A stretch of DNA of 64,000 bases from Tubulanus polymorphus (GCF_964204645.1 NC_134035.1:2308001-2372000); one strand, 5' to 3'. Positions 43,001-54,757 are shown, numbered from the stretch's first letter. Made by a program: numbers and translations. Notes: a model not told the origin generated them from the letters alone.

Positions 43001-46000
43001 AAATGTAAGACAACACGTAATAACGATAAATCAAGAAAAACGGCAGACGATAATAAGACAATGTAATGCAATACAGCAGCAGACCCGGGGCCGGTTGCTC
43101 AAAGATTTGTCAAAGTTAACCAGTGGATAGTTGACATGGTGACAATTAAAAGTTCATTGTTGCTATGGTATTTATCCGCCGGTTATCATCTTTAACCAAC
43201 TTTTGAACAACCGGCCCGAGACTACCTGATATCTGACCACACTAGATTGATATATCTCTAATTCTAGAAGTTTTTACCAAAATGAGAGTAATTTGACTTC
43301 AAAATTTATTGAAATTGGACTAGAAATTATTCTGACTTCAGGAGTATTGTGATATTTTATGGTAGTTGAGCTCTTAACACGTTCTCTGCGACCGTTCTCT
43401 GGTGCCGCCCCCAGATTGCCACGACGAGTTATACTTTTAGTCGACAGTGAACGTGTCAAAAAGAGGAGACCCAACTCTCAAATAGTAGCCGTAGTCAGGT
43501 CTGAATATACACAATAAAACTAAGGACACCGTCGGAAATAATTTGCCGATCGAGTCAGAGATGTTCGTTAAATCGACCGGCGACTAATTCCGACCGTTAA
43601 TTCTGTCTATCAAAATTTTGATAAATATCGAAGTACACGACCGATAGTAGAAGAGCGACCACGAATCTCACGACGATGAAAGTACAGTTCGGTAAATCTA
43701 TAGCGTGCGTAGATTTGTGGTCACCCGCTATCAACTCGACTAAGCTACGTTATTTATACATTCGAAACACCGTGAAGCATGCGAACATGCGCTGAGTTTC
43801 ATCGTCAGATAAAGAAATGAAGAGAAGAGTTTACGGCCAGAGAAAAATTGTCATTGAATCAGCGTTTTGAAATCAACCTTAACAGTACTGGGGCCGTTTG
43901 GGGGGGGGGGGCCACTTATCATCGAATATGCATGCATCCCTCGAGGTAAGTTAACCTTTACAGTACTAGGGCCGTTTGGGAGGGGGGCACTATTCATCAA
44001 ATATGCATGCATCCATCTGGTAGTATAGTAGATTCATTGGGTCATACAAAACGCTTAAATCGGCATCTACAACAAACGCTCCCTTAACACTGCTGTATAT
44101 GGAGCTGAATTGATATAGCGAACTGCAGTACAGTTGGTCCAGGGAGGTAATGAGCAGTCGACCGGGAAAGAGCGTCAGAATCGAAAAGGATCGGACAAAG
44201 AAAAGGTTTCAGACAGCGGATTAGAGGGTAGAAGGAATCATAGCCGAAGGTCGTAGAAACAAAGGTAGAAAATTGCTTCAGAAAACAGGGGCCAAATTGA
44301 AGATATGTAATTGATTTAATAGAGTTTTGATCGGTTCAGAATAGGAAAGTTTTACAGTACGAGGTGATTCAGTGATTAGGTGAAGCGTTATACGGCGAGT
44401 ACAGAAAGCAGCTCTGGTATGTGAGGAAGAGGAAGGATCAGGCGTGGATTCCTCGATCGTACGTTACGCGGCGAACTCACCTTCTTCGTGTTTCGGTTCT
44501 TCCTTTTTACTTTTCGAGAATTTCTTCAAAAATCCGAAAGGTTTGCCGCGCGTTTCTACGTCGGGCAGTTCGTCGTCGGGACTGCCGGGCTTCGAAGTCG
44601 CCGTGTTGTCTGGTACCTGCCGGTGAAAATAATAATAATAGTAATAATAATAATAATAATAATAATTTAACTTAATAAGTTAACTAAAAACCTATGTTGA
44701 AGTTTCTTTTCAAGGTAATGTAAAGGTCTATATATGATGATTATCTTGCAGTCACGTTCAAGAGGACTAAGCTTTTCAAACCCTTCTGAATTTGCCGACT
44801 AAAACCCAGTAGCAGGTGGTAGGGTCTACGCTATTATCTGAGCTTTAAGCGCGGCACATTTGGTAATTGAAATAGAGTGAAAATTATCTAGTATATTATC
44901 ATTATCTATTCGCGAAATGCGAGATCCAGTTTGACAGATACGAGTCAGAGTTAGAGTCATAAAATTCATTAATTTTCAATGAGTAAACTCTTGAGTCAAG
45001 TCTCTACTCCGAATGGTGGAACCGGGTTCTGATTTTCGGTTGAAATTCAAATTACCTGTATAACAATACTGCCGGTTTCTCCGTTGCATAGTTGTGGCGG
45101 TGATTTCACCGAATCGGGAGAATCTACTTTCGGTAATAATTTATCCTTGTGTCCTCCGTGCGAATGGCCGTGCCCTCCGCCGCCGCCGCCACCACCCCCG
45201 CCATGAGAATGGCCGTGTCCGCCACCCCCGCCGTGAGAATGACCTGCGAAATGGAAACAGATATACATATGAATTGTAAAAATATATCGTAAAAGTCCGG
45301 CTATATGCAAAATATTTGAATTCAAATTTATTTCAAAATTGGAATCTTAATAAATGTATCACAGCGAAGGTGTTAAGATTAACTGTTGTTAGTTAGGATA
45401 TTGTTTATTAAGAGTGGCCGGAAATAAGTCAATTTACTTATTGAAAAGTGTATGTGTCACAGATACACGAGATGAAGTCACGAGATGAAGTCACGTGTTG
45501 GAGATAGAGAGATAGATAGAGAGAGAGAGTGTGTGCATTACTAACTCTTATCTTATATAAATATAAATACACGTCATACTCATCACTGCTATGAATACCT
45601 AGCATAAACCTTATAGATATACATTGTGTAATCAGAATCACGATTCTGATGAAATGAGAGGGAGAAAGAATTTTGGAAGGAAAAAGGCATGCCCCCTTAC
45701 ACTTCATCTACCGAGTTTGCCTCCATACTTTAATGAATATCTGAAAACGTTTCCCTCTCACGGGGTTCATAGCATCAATGCTTGGGCTTAAGTGAACACT
45801 TTGTAAGAGCTTTTTGCATAAAAGCAGGTACTTTATAAAGGCAAAAGAGAGACTCTTCTATTGTATCCTAATCGGCGACTCAACATAAATCATCATCAAA
45901 GCCAATATGTTTAATACCGGCAATAATATTCCCCTATTTGTCCATAAAAATAATCAGTGACACCCCGAGTTAAAAAGTAAGCACTTTTTAAGCTAGCGAT

Positions 46001-48193
46001 CTTACCGTGCCGATGAAACAGCGCCAAACCGATCAGATTGACTAAGAGTCCGACGGCGCCGACGATGAGAAGCAGTTTCGGTTCGCGGACCGGTTCCATT
46101 TCGATGAACCGCTGCAGAGATTCGACGATGATCGTGAAGCACAACGCGATGAGAAAAACCGTGTTCACTAAAGCACCTAATACTTCGGCGCGTTGCCAGC
46201 CGAACGTGTTCTTTTGCGTATGCCATTTCGATATCTGTATAAAAAGAAGACAAGAAGTGAAATTGTTATCAGAAATTTGATCAATTCATACAGGATCCCT
46301 ACAGATCAGCCATTCCTGGATATAAGGGAGTTTTTATTTGGAGGAAGCATCTGCATCACTATTTTATCCCAATTACAGTAGACTCATCCTAAATGAGTGC
46401 TGTTTATCTATCTCGTTAAACCGGTAATTTTATGGTCTCATAAGAAACTTTTTCATCCTATACACTACCTGAACTCAGTTTTGAATTTGATAACCACCCA
46501 ATTGGGTAAAAACGAATCCAGATCCCAACTGTACCGATTTAGGCGTAGTTTACTGTACAACTTTAAACTAGACAAACATTTCTAATTGCCTATTTCTCAA
46601 AATTAAAGGAGTTTCAGGCATTTTTTGCTCAAATTAAAGCCCCTTTAAAGCATTTTCTGTTCAGCAGTAGAGAGTTCTAGGGGACCTAGAACCTAGAACC
46701 TTGCTTTAGCGGTTTCGAAATTTCATACACGTTCAAACCAAGGACTTTAGATCATTTTAGATAGAGTTCATGCTTAAACCCACGTCAAACAGTCTGCGTC
46801 GAGTTGGTCTGGACTGGAATCACACTATACACGAAGGGGCCTTTTTGACGCTAGTTTTTGTAAGGACCGAGTGACACTCTAAATAATTGAAATCTTATCA
46901 GTCGAAAAACAAATATATCAATTGGCGTATTCAGGTTCGATTACATTGTTTCGAAGCGTTCCAGGTCAAAGAATTGCTCTAACTCAATCAATCGCGATAA
47001 ACTAATATATCAATTACGTAATGACAACAGAAAGGTTTTACCAATGAATATTTTCACCAATGAACCTAGAGATATCTAATCGCGCAAACCAGGGACCTAT
47101 TTTCTATCGAATGGTCGAAATTTACAATATGTCAACGCAATTTTGCATAAACTCGTATGTTTAAAACCCTTTCAGTGCGTCTAGTACATAGCATCTCTAC
47201 TAAAACATGGCAGCAACCGTGAAACATAGTGAAATATTAGTAACCGACGATACACTGTGCTGTAGTGTAGACGCATTATAGCTGTATGCCTGTTATACGA
47301 CTACACTGGGGTAGAATTTTTTTAATGTTTTCAAATTGTTTCGAACACTTTAGGGCGAGAATTAGTCAGCATTGAAAGGGTTAAGTCACTCCGCAAAAAT
47401 TCCTCCCCCAGGCTCAGACTATCAGACTGTGATATCTGTTATTAAGTTCATACACTGGCCACTGTTCATATGTAAGCACGCACGAATGTCTCTTTCATAC
47501 AATGTCATACGTATATACATACATAAACCCACGCTTTCTTATAGATAGACACTATTGTGGTTTTCCGGCCATCCACATAATTTCCAATTCCAAGAATCGA
47601 ATTTTTAAGATCCGTCAACCCACTAGGCCTCAGTCATCGCATTATTTTTTATAGATTGATAGATTTGGAGTTTCTTGTACATTCTTAAAACAATTTGGTA
47701 ACGTGACTATCATGGGATACTCCCCCGATACAAACAAATGACACAGGATTCATAACATAGTAAGACTGGGGCATAAGTAAGCACTTTCATAAGGCAAAGT
47801 GACACTTCTCAGTCAAACTCTCACTCAAAACAGTGGAACTGGATCCAGTAGCTTTGACTCATTAAAAATGAACTAATTATATCTCAAAGTTAACTAATTA
47901 TATCTCAAAGTTAACTAATTATATCTCAAAGTTAACTCTAACTCATAACAGAAGAACTGAATACAGTTAACTAATACAGTTGACTCGAGACCGTTGAACT
48001 GAGTCCGAATACTTACCCGAACCGACGCGAATCCGACGACTAGCGCCACCACATCGGACAGCATGTGAAACGAATCGGCAACGAGCGCGATCGAGTTGGC
48101 GATGTAACCGACGGTGATCTCGACGACGAAGAACGACGCCGTCAAGCCGAGCATCGTCAGCAGACGACACGTTTTACCCGTATAACGACCCAT
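36456..48193 (-). CDS. SLC30A1: SLC30A1-type zinc exporter (ZnT1/CDF family), gene span, eight coding exons
   Basis: Exons 48017-48193, 46006-46234, 45056-45243, 44481-44616, 39582-39773, 38463-38545, 37612-37794 and 36456-37022 join without a frame break to 584 aa (human about 507). ZnT1 exports cytosolic zinc at the plasma membrane. Zinc-site pairs are kept: His43/Asp47 in TM2 (DSFHMLSD) and His259/Asp263 in TM5 (FLHVLGDALGS). A His/Gly loop (about 137-170) links TM4 and TM5. The cytosolic domain reads VHEFHVWRLAGDRIIASAHI ... GIHSTTIQPEFED, a ZnT1 signature. TM5-TM6 are joined by a short loop instead of the long Cys-rich loop of human ZnT1. The tail is long, Ser/Pro-rich and ends ETSI. The start matches human ZnT1 spacing exactly (His43). 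Confidence 0.93.
37255..37515. repeat. Degenerate tandem repeat in SLC30A1 intron 7
   Basis: About five diverged copies of a 50-65 bp unit with GGTCTTAAGTTGTTAGATTG and ATAGAACCAAAATGAG. The same motif is inside the MITE at 58750-58890. Confidence 0.6.
37612..37794 (-). CDS. SLC30A1: SLC30A1 exon 7 (cytosolic zinc-transporter C-terminal domain)
   Basis: Acceptor GTATATTTACAG, donor GTGAGT, phase 0 in and 0 out. 61 codons with VHEFHVWRLAG and HSTTIQPEFED. Confidence 0.94.
38110..38411. repeat. 43-bp minisatellite, seven copies, in SLC30A1 intron 6
   Basis: Unit has AAGGTTCTTGGTGAA, then TGGCCACCC and TGAGTACTAGCCCT. Copies are contiguous with few substitutions. Confidence 0.9.
38463..38545 (-). 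CDS. SLC30A1: SLC30A1 exon 6 (post-TM6 hinge)
   Basis: Acceptor TTTATATTTCAG, donor GTAAGT, phase 1 in and 0 out. Gives LKETSLILLQTVPTHIQVKE, the conserved KES-LILLQ-VP motif after TM6. Too short for ordinary ORF finding. Confidence 0.92.
39582..39773 (-). CDS. SLC30A1: SLC30A1 exon 5 (TM5, TM6)
   Basis: Acceptor GCGTATTTGCAG, donor GTAAGT, phase 1 in and 1 out. Encodes QLNMRGVFLHVLGDALGSVI with the second zinc-site His/Asp pair, a short loop (DGDWKYYIDP), then TM6. Confidence 0.93.
39900..40128. mobile_element. PIF/Harbinger-like MITE, copy 3, in SLC30A1 intron 4
   Basis: Ends GATTGATACCTTGTTTCTG and CAGAAACAAGGTAAACATC are complementary; TTA lies on both sides. Interior CCGGCCAGTCGCCTATCTA matches copy 2 in reverse. 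Confidence 0.75.
40625..40960. repeat. ACATGTA-type palindromic low-complexity tract
   Basis: Dozens of irregular ACATGTATATACATG / ACATGCACATA words. Strongly self-complementary and non-coding; lies in SLC30A1 intron 4. Confidence 0.7.
41220..42060. other. Less AT-rich part of SLC30A1 intron 4 with unassigned ORFs
   Basis: ORFs at 41308-41673 (plus, 120 aa) and 41793-42032 (minus, 79 aa) overlap this part. Neither shows a domain, repeat or conserved splice-site pattern that I recognise. Could be a decayed element. Confidence 0.3.
43087..43218. mobile_element. MITE with GGCCGGTTG ends, in SLC30A1 intron 4
   Basis: Inverted ends GGCCGGTTGCTCAAA and TTTGAACAACCGGCC with one mismatch; 132 bp. 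Internal GTTAACCAGTGGATA and CCGCCGGTTATC suggest further dyad symmetry. Confidence 0.7.
43875..44014 (+). repeat. Two 70-80 bp copies with a 12-G run
   Basis: AACCTTAACAGTACTGGGGC and AACCTTTACAGTACTAGGGC begin copies at 43875 and 43953. Copy 1 holds 12 consecutive G (43900-43911), copy 2 GGGAGGGGGG. Both end ATATGCATGCATCC. Confidence 0.75.
44481..44616 (-). CDS. SLC30A1: SLC30A1 exon 4 (charged cytosolic linker before TM5)
   Basis: Acceptor TTTTCACCGGCAG, donor GTGAGT, phase 0 in and 1 out. Encodes a Lys/Glu-rich linker (GFLKKFSKSKKEEPKHEE). It has no strong family signature; it is placed by splice sites and phase, which match both neighbours. Confidence 0.8.
44627..44667. repeat. AAT microsatellite abutting the exon 4 acceptor
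   Basis: About 13 AAT/AGT triplets ending 11 bp from the acceptor of SLC30A1 exon 4. On the sense (minus) strand it reads (ATT)n, so it forms the tract upstream of the AG. Confidence 0.85.
45056..45243 (-). CDS. SLC30A1: SLC30A1 exon 3 (His/Gly-rich metal-binding loop)
   Basis: Acceptor CATTTCGCAG, donor GTAATT, phase 1 in and 0 out. Begins with the split Gly, then HSHGGGGGHGHSHGG, a run of ten Gly, and HGHSHGGHKD. The GGC/GGT codon run makes its length prone to change. Confidence 0.92.
46006..46234 (-). CDS. SLC30A1: SLC30A1 exon 2 (residues 60-135: TM3, TM4)
   Basis: Acceptor TTTTTATACAG, donor GTAAGA, phase 0 in and 1 out. Encodes QKNTFGWQRAEVLGALVN, nearly identical to the ZnT1 stretch before TM3, then TM3, TM4 and LFHRHG. 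Confidence 0.93.
48017..48193 (-). CDS. SLC30A1: SLC30A1 exon 1 (residues 1-59: TM1, TM2)
   Basis: ATG at 48191-48193, donor GTAAGT at 48011-48016, phase 0 out. An acceptor (GACTCGTTTCAG) ends at 48255, so a 61-nt 5' UTR piece precedes the ATG and at least one untranslated exon lies upstream. Confidence 0.92.
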
Positions 48194-49500
48194 TATGTGA
48201 CCACCAGGCGGCGCTGCGATGAACCGACGATCAAAATATGGAAATATGGAGTATCTGAAACGAGTCAAAGTTAAATACAATTAAACAGATTGAGTCATCA
48301 ATATTTATGAGTCTAAATTTGTTTTCTAATTCAATTTAATTGAAGAGTAAGTCATTTGATAAGTCGTTACTGAAATCGTGTTCATTTTCCTGAAGTCTAA
48401 ATTTGTATTTCTAATGCAATTTACTAAGTGTAAAACATCATCGCGTAATGCGTCACTATTTTTGAATTACAAGGGCCATTGTAAAGTACAATTTGCAAAT
48501 TCCCTGCCTCGCTCAGGATAGATTCGGGGAGTTATCATCGCTGTGATGATGGGTAATCTAGCACGCGCGATGATCAAACCAACGATAGGCCTTCTACGCA
48601 ACTTGCAACTTATCGCTTCAAAAACATTCAGAACCGATAAAAATTACGTCGAAAATGATGAAATAAAGAATTTTTGCCGTGTCATCGGTCGAGGTCGACG
48701 ACACGATCACACAGCTGTTCACAGTTAACACTCCTAATTCACTAAAATCAATAATCCCTAATGATTTATACTAGTAATCATCGCTGCTGCGACACCTGCA
48801 CGTCCTTCAACATCAGACAGATGTTCACTATCGGACGCGACACACGCACGTAACCATTTAATTATCTATTAATGAAGATCGAGATTAGTTTCTTTCCATT
48901 CCTCTGGTGAGGGAACGGGGCGATACTGGCCGGTTCGAAAAACACCGTTTCTTGATTTCAGCAAAGAGGTCCGAGACGAACCTGCCATTTTAATACATAG
49001 GCCAATTTGGTTTTCACCAAAAATTTACGATCATAAATAGTATGATATTGATTGAACTCGAAATTATTCTGATTTTGATGAGAGTATTTTGATATTCTAA
49101 GGAGTTAATAGAAACCTCTCTCAAATAGTAGTCATAGTCAGGTCTGCCTTGTGAACCCTGGGTTGACACGGCTAATGGCTGAAAATTAATCCGCTAAACC
49201 TCTCGAGTCTGAGAAGTTCTTAACAAAATCTACCAAAAGCTATGCTTTGCGTTATACTTTCAACTACTAGTACAGCTTAAGGCCTAATACTCACTTTCTA
49301 ATCATCAAGGTTCTCAAACAGATTATTTACAATGAATGAATGAATGAAGGTCGATTCAACTGAATGGTCGTATAATTAGTTATTAAGTAAGTTATGCGTA
49401 ATAGTTTTTAGGGCCGTGCAAAACAATTCAATCAATGCCAACATGTCATTATTAGAATGAATCCTGAAGAATGCTGGATTTTTAAGGAGGCATTTGACAA

Positions 49501-49582
49501 CACGTAAAGCGCTCTGAGCAACCTGGTTGTATTTAGCACTACATAAATCGCATTATTACGATTATCATTATTATTATCCTAA
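49501..49582 (+). mobile_element. SINE-like 3' tail
   Basis: GTAAAGCGCTCTGAGCAACC, then TTGTATTTAGCACTACATAA and an ATT-rich end resemble the common animal SINE/LINE tail (AAAGCGC..GAG.. CTATATAAA..(ATT)n). The head of the element was not found. Confidence 0.4.
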
Positions 49583-50116
49583 TAGGACAAAAATGAAATA
49601 CTTAACAAGTCGTGATGGTTGGGGAATCTGTGAGCCTGATTACTCAATCATCATAATTTGTGTCCATACTATGTTAATAGGCTACAAATTCAGATAAAAG
49701 GTCGATGTCCAAAGGCCTCGATAAAATCAGAACATGATCGACATACGGGCTAACCTGAGCCAAGCGATCACACACGCAAACAATTTGGCCCAGGTCAAAC
49801 TAGCCGAAAGGATGTACTGCGTCCTAACGAGTTCAGTTAACCGATGTCACAAATATAGAACTAATTTACTTTCTCATAGACAAGGAGCATAAATACATTA
49901 TATACTGGCTGTGAGTTGGAAACCGGTCGTACGCATTTCCTGAGCTGAATAATTAATTACGAGCCGATATACGAACCAAACTGGTTCCGAGTTTTCAGCA
50001 TCGAAACTGGCCTGATATACGTCTTACCGGGCCTAAACAATATTACTATCTAATCATCGGCGAGGCTGTGTATAACGAGCCGCCCCCTACCTCGCTGAAA
50101 ATGAGACGGCGGCACT

Positions 50117-50173
50117 GAGCTACTAGCGCCTAGCTACTAGCGCCGAGCTACTAGCACCGAGCTACTAGCGCCA
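50117..50173 (+). repeat. 14-bp tandem repeat, four copies
   Basis: GAGCTACTAGCGCC repeated four times with two substitutions. Confidence 0.85.
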
Positions 50174-50417
50174 GGCTTAGAATGAACAATAGCAATGAAA
50201 AACATAGTGGAGCGAGTGCAATAATCAAACTGGAACTGAGACTAAACTATAATAAAGCTGTCTACATATGTACTAATACGCCTTTCAAATTTACAGACAT
50301 ACAATTTTAGACTTAATTCATACAAAGGTTTTGTTTGGGGCAATGAATTATACAAACAACATACATTTCAACATTCATTAGAATGCACTTCGTCTTTTTC
50401 ATTGGGCCTTATTAGAC

Positions 50418-50977
50418 CTAGTGGTTTAGTCTAGATAGACCTCGATCTCTGAAAATCCACCAAGGCCTTAACTCAACCAATGCTACATCAACGAAATCCG
50501 GCATTAACGGCGCTGATTCAAAGTTTGGTAATGAGTGGTGAATCCAGGGGGTGTGCGTAGGGGTCTGGACCCCTAATATTTTGAGGCCCCTGAAAAAATT
50601 CCATCCACAAATATTCCTACATCCATATTGTTAGTATATATATATGTATGAGTATAATATGAACATGAAGTGTGCCCACATGTCTGACATACACCTAGTA
50701 GTTAGATCTAGATAGACCTTGATCTCTGAAAATCCACCAAGGCCTAAATTCAACCAAAATGTTACATACACAAGATCTGGCACGAACAGTATTTCGCCGA
50801 TTCAAAGTTTGGTAACTGGTGCCGGATCCAGGGGGCATCCATGGGGGTCCGGGACCCCCTCATATTTTGAGGTCCCTAAAAAATTCCATCCTCAAATATT
50901 CCTACAATCATATTGTTAGTATATATATGTATGTGTATAATATGAACATGAAGTGTGCCCACATGTCTGACATACAC
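50418..50977 (+). repeat. Tandem duplication of about 280 bp
   Basis: Copy 1 (50418-50694) and copy 2 (50695-50977) share AGACCTYGATCTCTGAAAAT, GATTCAAAGTTTGGTAA, ATTCCATCC, a TATATATGTATG stretch and GTGCCCACATGTCTGACATA. Confidence 0.85.
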
Positions 50978-51748
50978 GCCGATTATAGATTTTCCATTTT
51001 TTCACCGGCTGAAAAAAGAAAACCAGCAGCACACCATTCTGTTCATTCGTACAAATTATGTCCGGTTCGCAGGTTTGTTCTATGCGTCTCGCGTTGTACT
51101 ACATTGTATTGAGAGATATCGAATGAAGACATTCGCGACAATTGTACTTCGTAATTCGCGTGTATATACAAAAACGAAACGTCGTCGAAATTGAAAAATC
51201 GCGAGCAAATATTTTCTATGTCTGTACGTATCGAGCAGACAATATAAATCATTAGACCTCTAGCGAGCGAGCGGTATTCAAAGTTTACGTTGTACGCCAA
51301 AATTAGTATAAACACTTTATTTTCGACTAAATACACCCCTAGCTCGACACTGTATTTAGTAGATACGACGATTTCATGGAATTAGGTTTCATGTCTCATG
51401 ACTCGAGGCTTCGAACAATTTCTTCGCGAAGCATTCAAATCGATGAATATTCATCCTATCAGGATTTTAATTTTCCTGGATTTTCCCCGCCATAACCATT
51501 GATATATATATATATTTCGTAATGATTAACAATAGGTAGAGTATAGGCACATCGACATCGCATACAAACCACAAATTACAGTCAGTATCACAAATTAATA
51601 TACTTACATGAGCATTCGGTGTAAGAATTAATCACACGTCTGAATAAATTACTAACTATTTTGTGGATGATTACTACTCCTGAATGCCGGCCACCACCGA
51701 CCAAAAGCTGGCGGATGATAAAGGGCTTTGTTAGATGTTAGACTTGTT

Positions 51749-51968
51749 TGCACGCGGTCTCTCTTTATGTTATTACGCTCGAAACAGATTAATTGGTATT
51801 AAAAGTCTATTCGGACCGAGAGAGAGAGAAAAGAGGAGAGAAGAGAGGAGAGTGCGTTGTAGACAGCAGCAGCGTACAGCGTTCACTGTTGAACAGGTTG
51901 TTGCTGTGTATTTGCACCCAGTCGAGTCACTCGCTGCCACTGATGCACGAAGACCACGAGTTGCACAC
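51749..51968. promoter_or_regulatory. Cluster of three metal-response-element cores (downstream cluster)
   Basis: TGCRCNC cores at 51749-51755 (TGCACGC), 51913-51919 (TGCACCC) and 51962-51968 (TGCACAC). MTF-1 binds this core in metallothionein and ZnT1 promoters. Link to SLC30A1 is inferred from position upstream of its start. Confidence 0.3.
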
Positions 51969-54532
51969 ACTCACTCACTAGTTCTAGTGTATCGATACAC
52001 CCCTCACCAATCTGGCGACGTCGGTCGGTCGGCCGTCTCACTCATCTCTCAATTACCGAAATCAAACATATTATACTCATCATCTCTCAATCTATCGCCG
52101 AATTCAAATACATTTCTCTAGCCTCATGGAATGAACCAACCTCGAAAAAATTTAAATCCACTCATTTTCAATTGAGAAATTAATAAAAAGTTATACTTGT
52201 CCCTTTAGGCCTGTTACGACTGTTACATTGTCAGAAATCACTCAGAGTCCGAGTATCAAATCTTTCAATTTTTGTCCAGGGTGTTCCGAGTTTAAGTCAT
52301 TCACCGGCCCGTTGAGCAGTCAAGTTTTACCATCAATACTAAGCCCATTTCAGTGCTAACCGAACAATACTCTTATCATTCAACAGGTAAGACCAGTATT
52401 TGAATGACATCACCGATGGGCCCAGGTAGGCCTACTTCAGATTTCCTTTCAAATTTAGTAACTTTCATCCGAAGAACTTCGATATTTTTGGACGAGATTT
52501 TGTCGCAGACTTTTGGGATGAAATCTGCGTTTAAATTCTGAACTGACTAGTACGACAACATGAAAATATGATATCATCATTGCTTATGACACGTACTTAG
52601 GAAAATAAACAGATGCCACATACACCCTTAAATGTACAATTCATTCACAGGTCTATTGATTACTACTAGCTCAGAGTCAATAATATACAGGCTAAAAACA
52701 GTGGACTTCAATAACAGGTTCAGTAAAAATGAGGCAAGCACATTTCTGATTGTAGAAGCTTTTTTTTAAAAGCATTTTTGCAAGGAAAAAGTGACACTTT
52801 TCTTTATTATCCAAGACCACAGCCCTCGTCCTAATCCACAGAAGCCCAAGACACTGGTACCTGACAAATCTTGATCTTTAAACTTCTTAATTCTGTATCT
52901 AGTGGGATTTTTGTCATCACTTTATGAAGTTTTTTTTTTCATTCGGTGAAAAGTAAGCACTTCTTACGGCAATTATTTCACTTCTAAGCGCTTCGGATTC
53001 TCGCTATGATTCCCGCGTAGCCGAATACCTGGAAGCTAATTCTACAGGGAATGAATGCTCGTTTCGACATAGTACTCTAAATAACGACTAATGGGGTAAC
53101 ACACACCGAGTTAATGTATAACTACAGTCCAGGAACTAAAACTATGACAAAAGGTTCAAATCGCTAAAAATCGCTGATACCGTCAATAACTAAAAAATAA
53201 GTCCAGATCAAACGTGATATTTGTGTAAGATGAACATGAAGGAAAACCCAAAATAAAACCCAAAATAATTCGACCAAAGTTCTCGATTGAAAGTGTATTT
53301 CGAATCAACGTTTCGACTATAAACTAATATCATTTAGAAAATATCCACGCAAACACTGATTAGATTCATAGAGGGTAATTGAAATAGCCCGATAAGGTAG
53401 GACTATAGGCCGAATGGATAGGCTAACACTGACCTGATTTAACCAACTACAATCCTTATAGGATCGAACATTCCAAGAGAATGTTCTTAACCTACAGCGC
53501 CGTCATTAGGGATCATATTCACTGGCCCCACAATGCCGAACAATGTCAATCTCCTGAAAGCTCATAGGGCCTATTCATTTCATAGAGACAGAATAATGTC
53601 CCAATCAGGGAAATATAAACCAGTTCCAATTTTAGACAAGTCCGTTTTGATAGGGGATAGGGTAAGACCCCTTCTTACCATATCTGACAGACCTTACCCT
53701 GACCCTTACCCTTATCTGCTCCTATCCTCGGAAGAGCATTCGTGAAGTCAAATAGGCCTATGTCAAACAAGAAACTAAGCCCTGTTTAAAAACTGAAAGC
53801 TTCGTGCCAGGCGATGTCTAAACCTACGGAAAAATATTTCTTTTTTACATGAAAGTGTCGTCTTTCTCTCACCACAAAGATGTCACAAAAACTTATCTTC
53901 GCGACAGCTGCACAACTGTGACAAGCACGAGGACGACTCTTATCTCGTTCACGTACCACCGGAACAGAATACCAAGTCCAAAACTGACGACGATAGTATC
54001 GCAAATCGCGGAAATACAATGTGCGATATAAAATGTGAAGGGGCCTGACGCGAAATTCAACCCATTTTCAAACCCCCCTTATATAAATCTACACTTTTTT
54101 AAGCATTATTGACAGAAAGCGAGACGTGGCCAATTCTATGAATCGGTTTAATCAGATCATCTCGGAATTAGACCTTAAGAGAATGGTTATTAGGCCTACA
54201 ATGAGAAAATAGACTTTAGCACAATGTAGTAGACCAGACATTGTGATATCTTTAATTGTAGTAGTTTGCACCAGCAGAATTGAGAGTAATGTGACATTAA
54301 AAACAGTAGTTTGAATAAATTGAAAATGAACTAGACTATTCTGATTCTCAAGGAGCCTATGTCGTAGTTGAGGTCCTTGTTGTTCTCTCTCCCTCTCTCA
54401 AATCATAGTCATACCGAGAACAATTATCAAAAAGATAACATTTGGAACAATTTGAAAACTCGACGGAACATCTGATGTCATAGGCCCACCCGAACCGAAC
54501 CACTGTCAACCACAAACCTCCAAAATACTCAC

Positions 54533-54757
54533 CAGCAGTTATTTTCTCTTCTTTACTATACACAAAGCAATCCGACCCGTTTATTCCTTCATGAGCCGAA
54601 TTTAAATTCTCCTCTAACTCGTAGTCGTGCTCCAGCTCGGGACGTCCAATGACGAATTGTTAAATAGTAGTTTATAAGAGATGAAGAATTTTGCACTCAA
54701 CCCAATAAATCCACAGCTCATTGCTTGCACCCGGCGGGGTAGGGCTGAGAGAGTGCA
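54533..54757 (-). promoter_or_regulatory. SLC30A1: Candidate SLC30A1 promoter/first exon with three MRE cores
   Basis: TGCRCNC cores at 54692-54698, 54726-54732 and, on the minus strand, 54751-54757. On the minus strand they are followed by a consensus donor, GTGAGT at 54527-54532, after AACTGCTG. A short untranslated exon ending at 54533 could splice to the acceptor at 48255 before the SLC30A1 ATG. The exon's 5' end is not visible. Confidence 0.35.
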
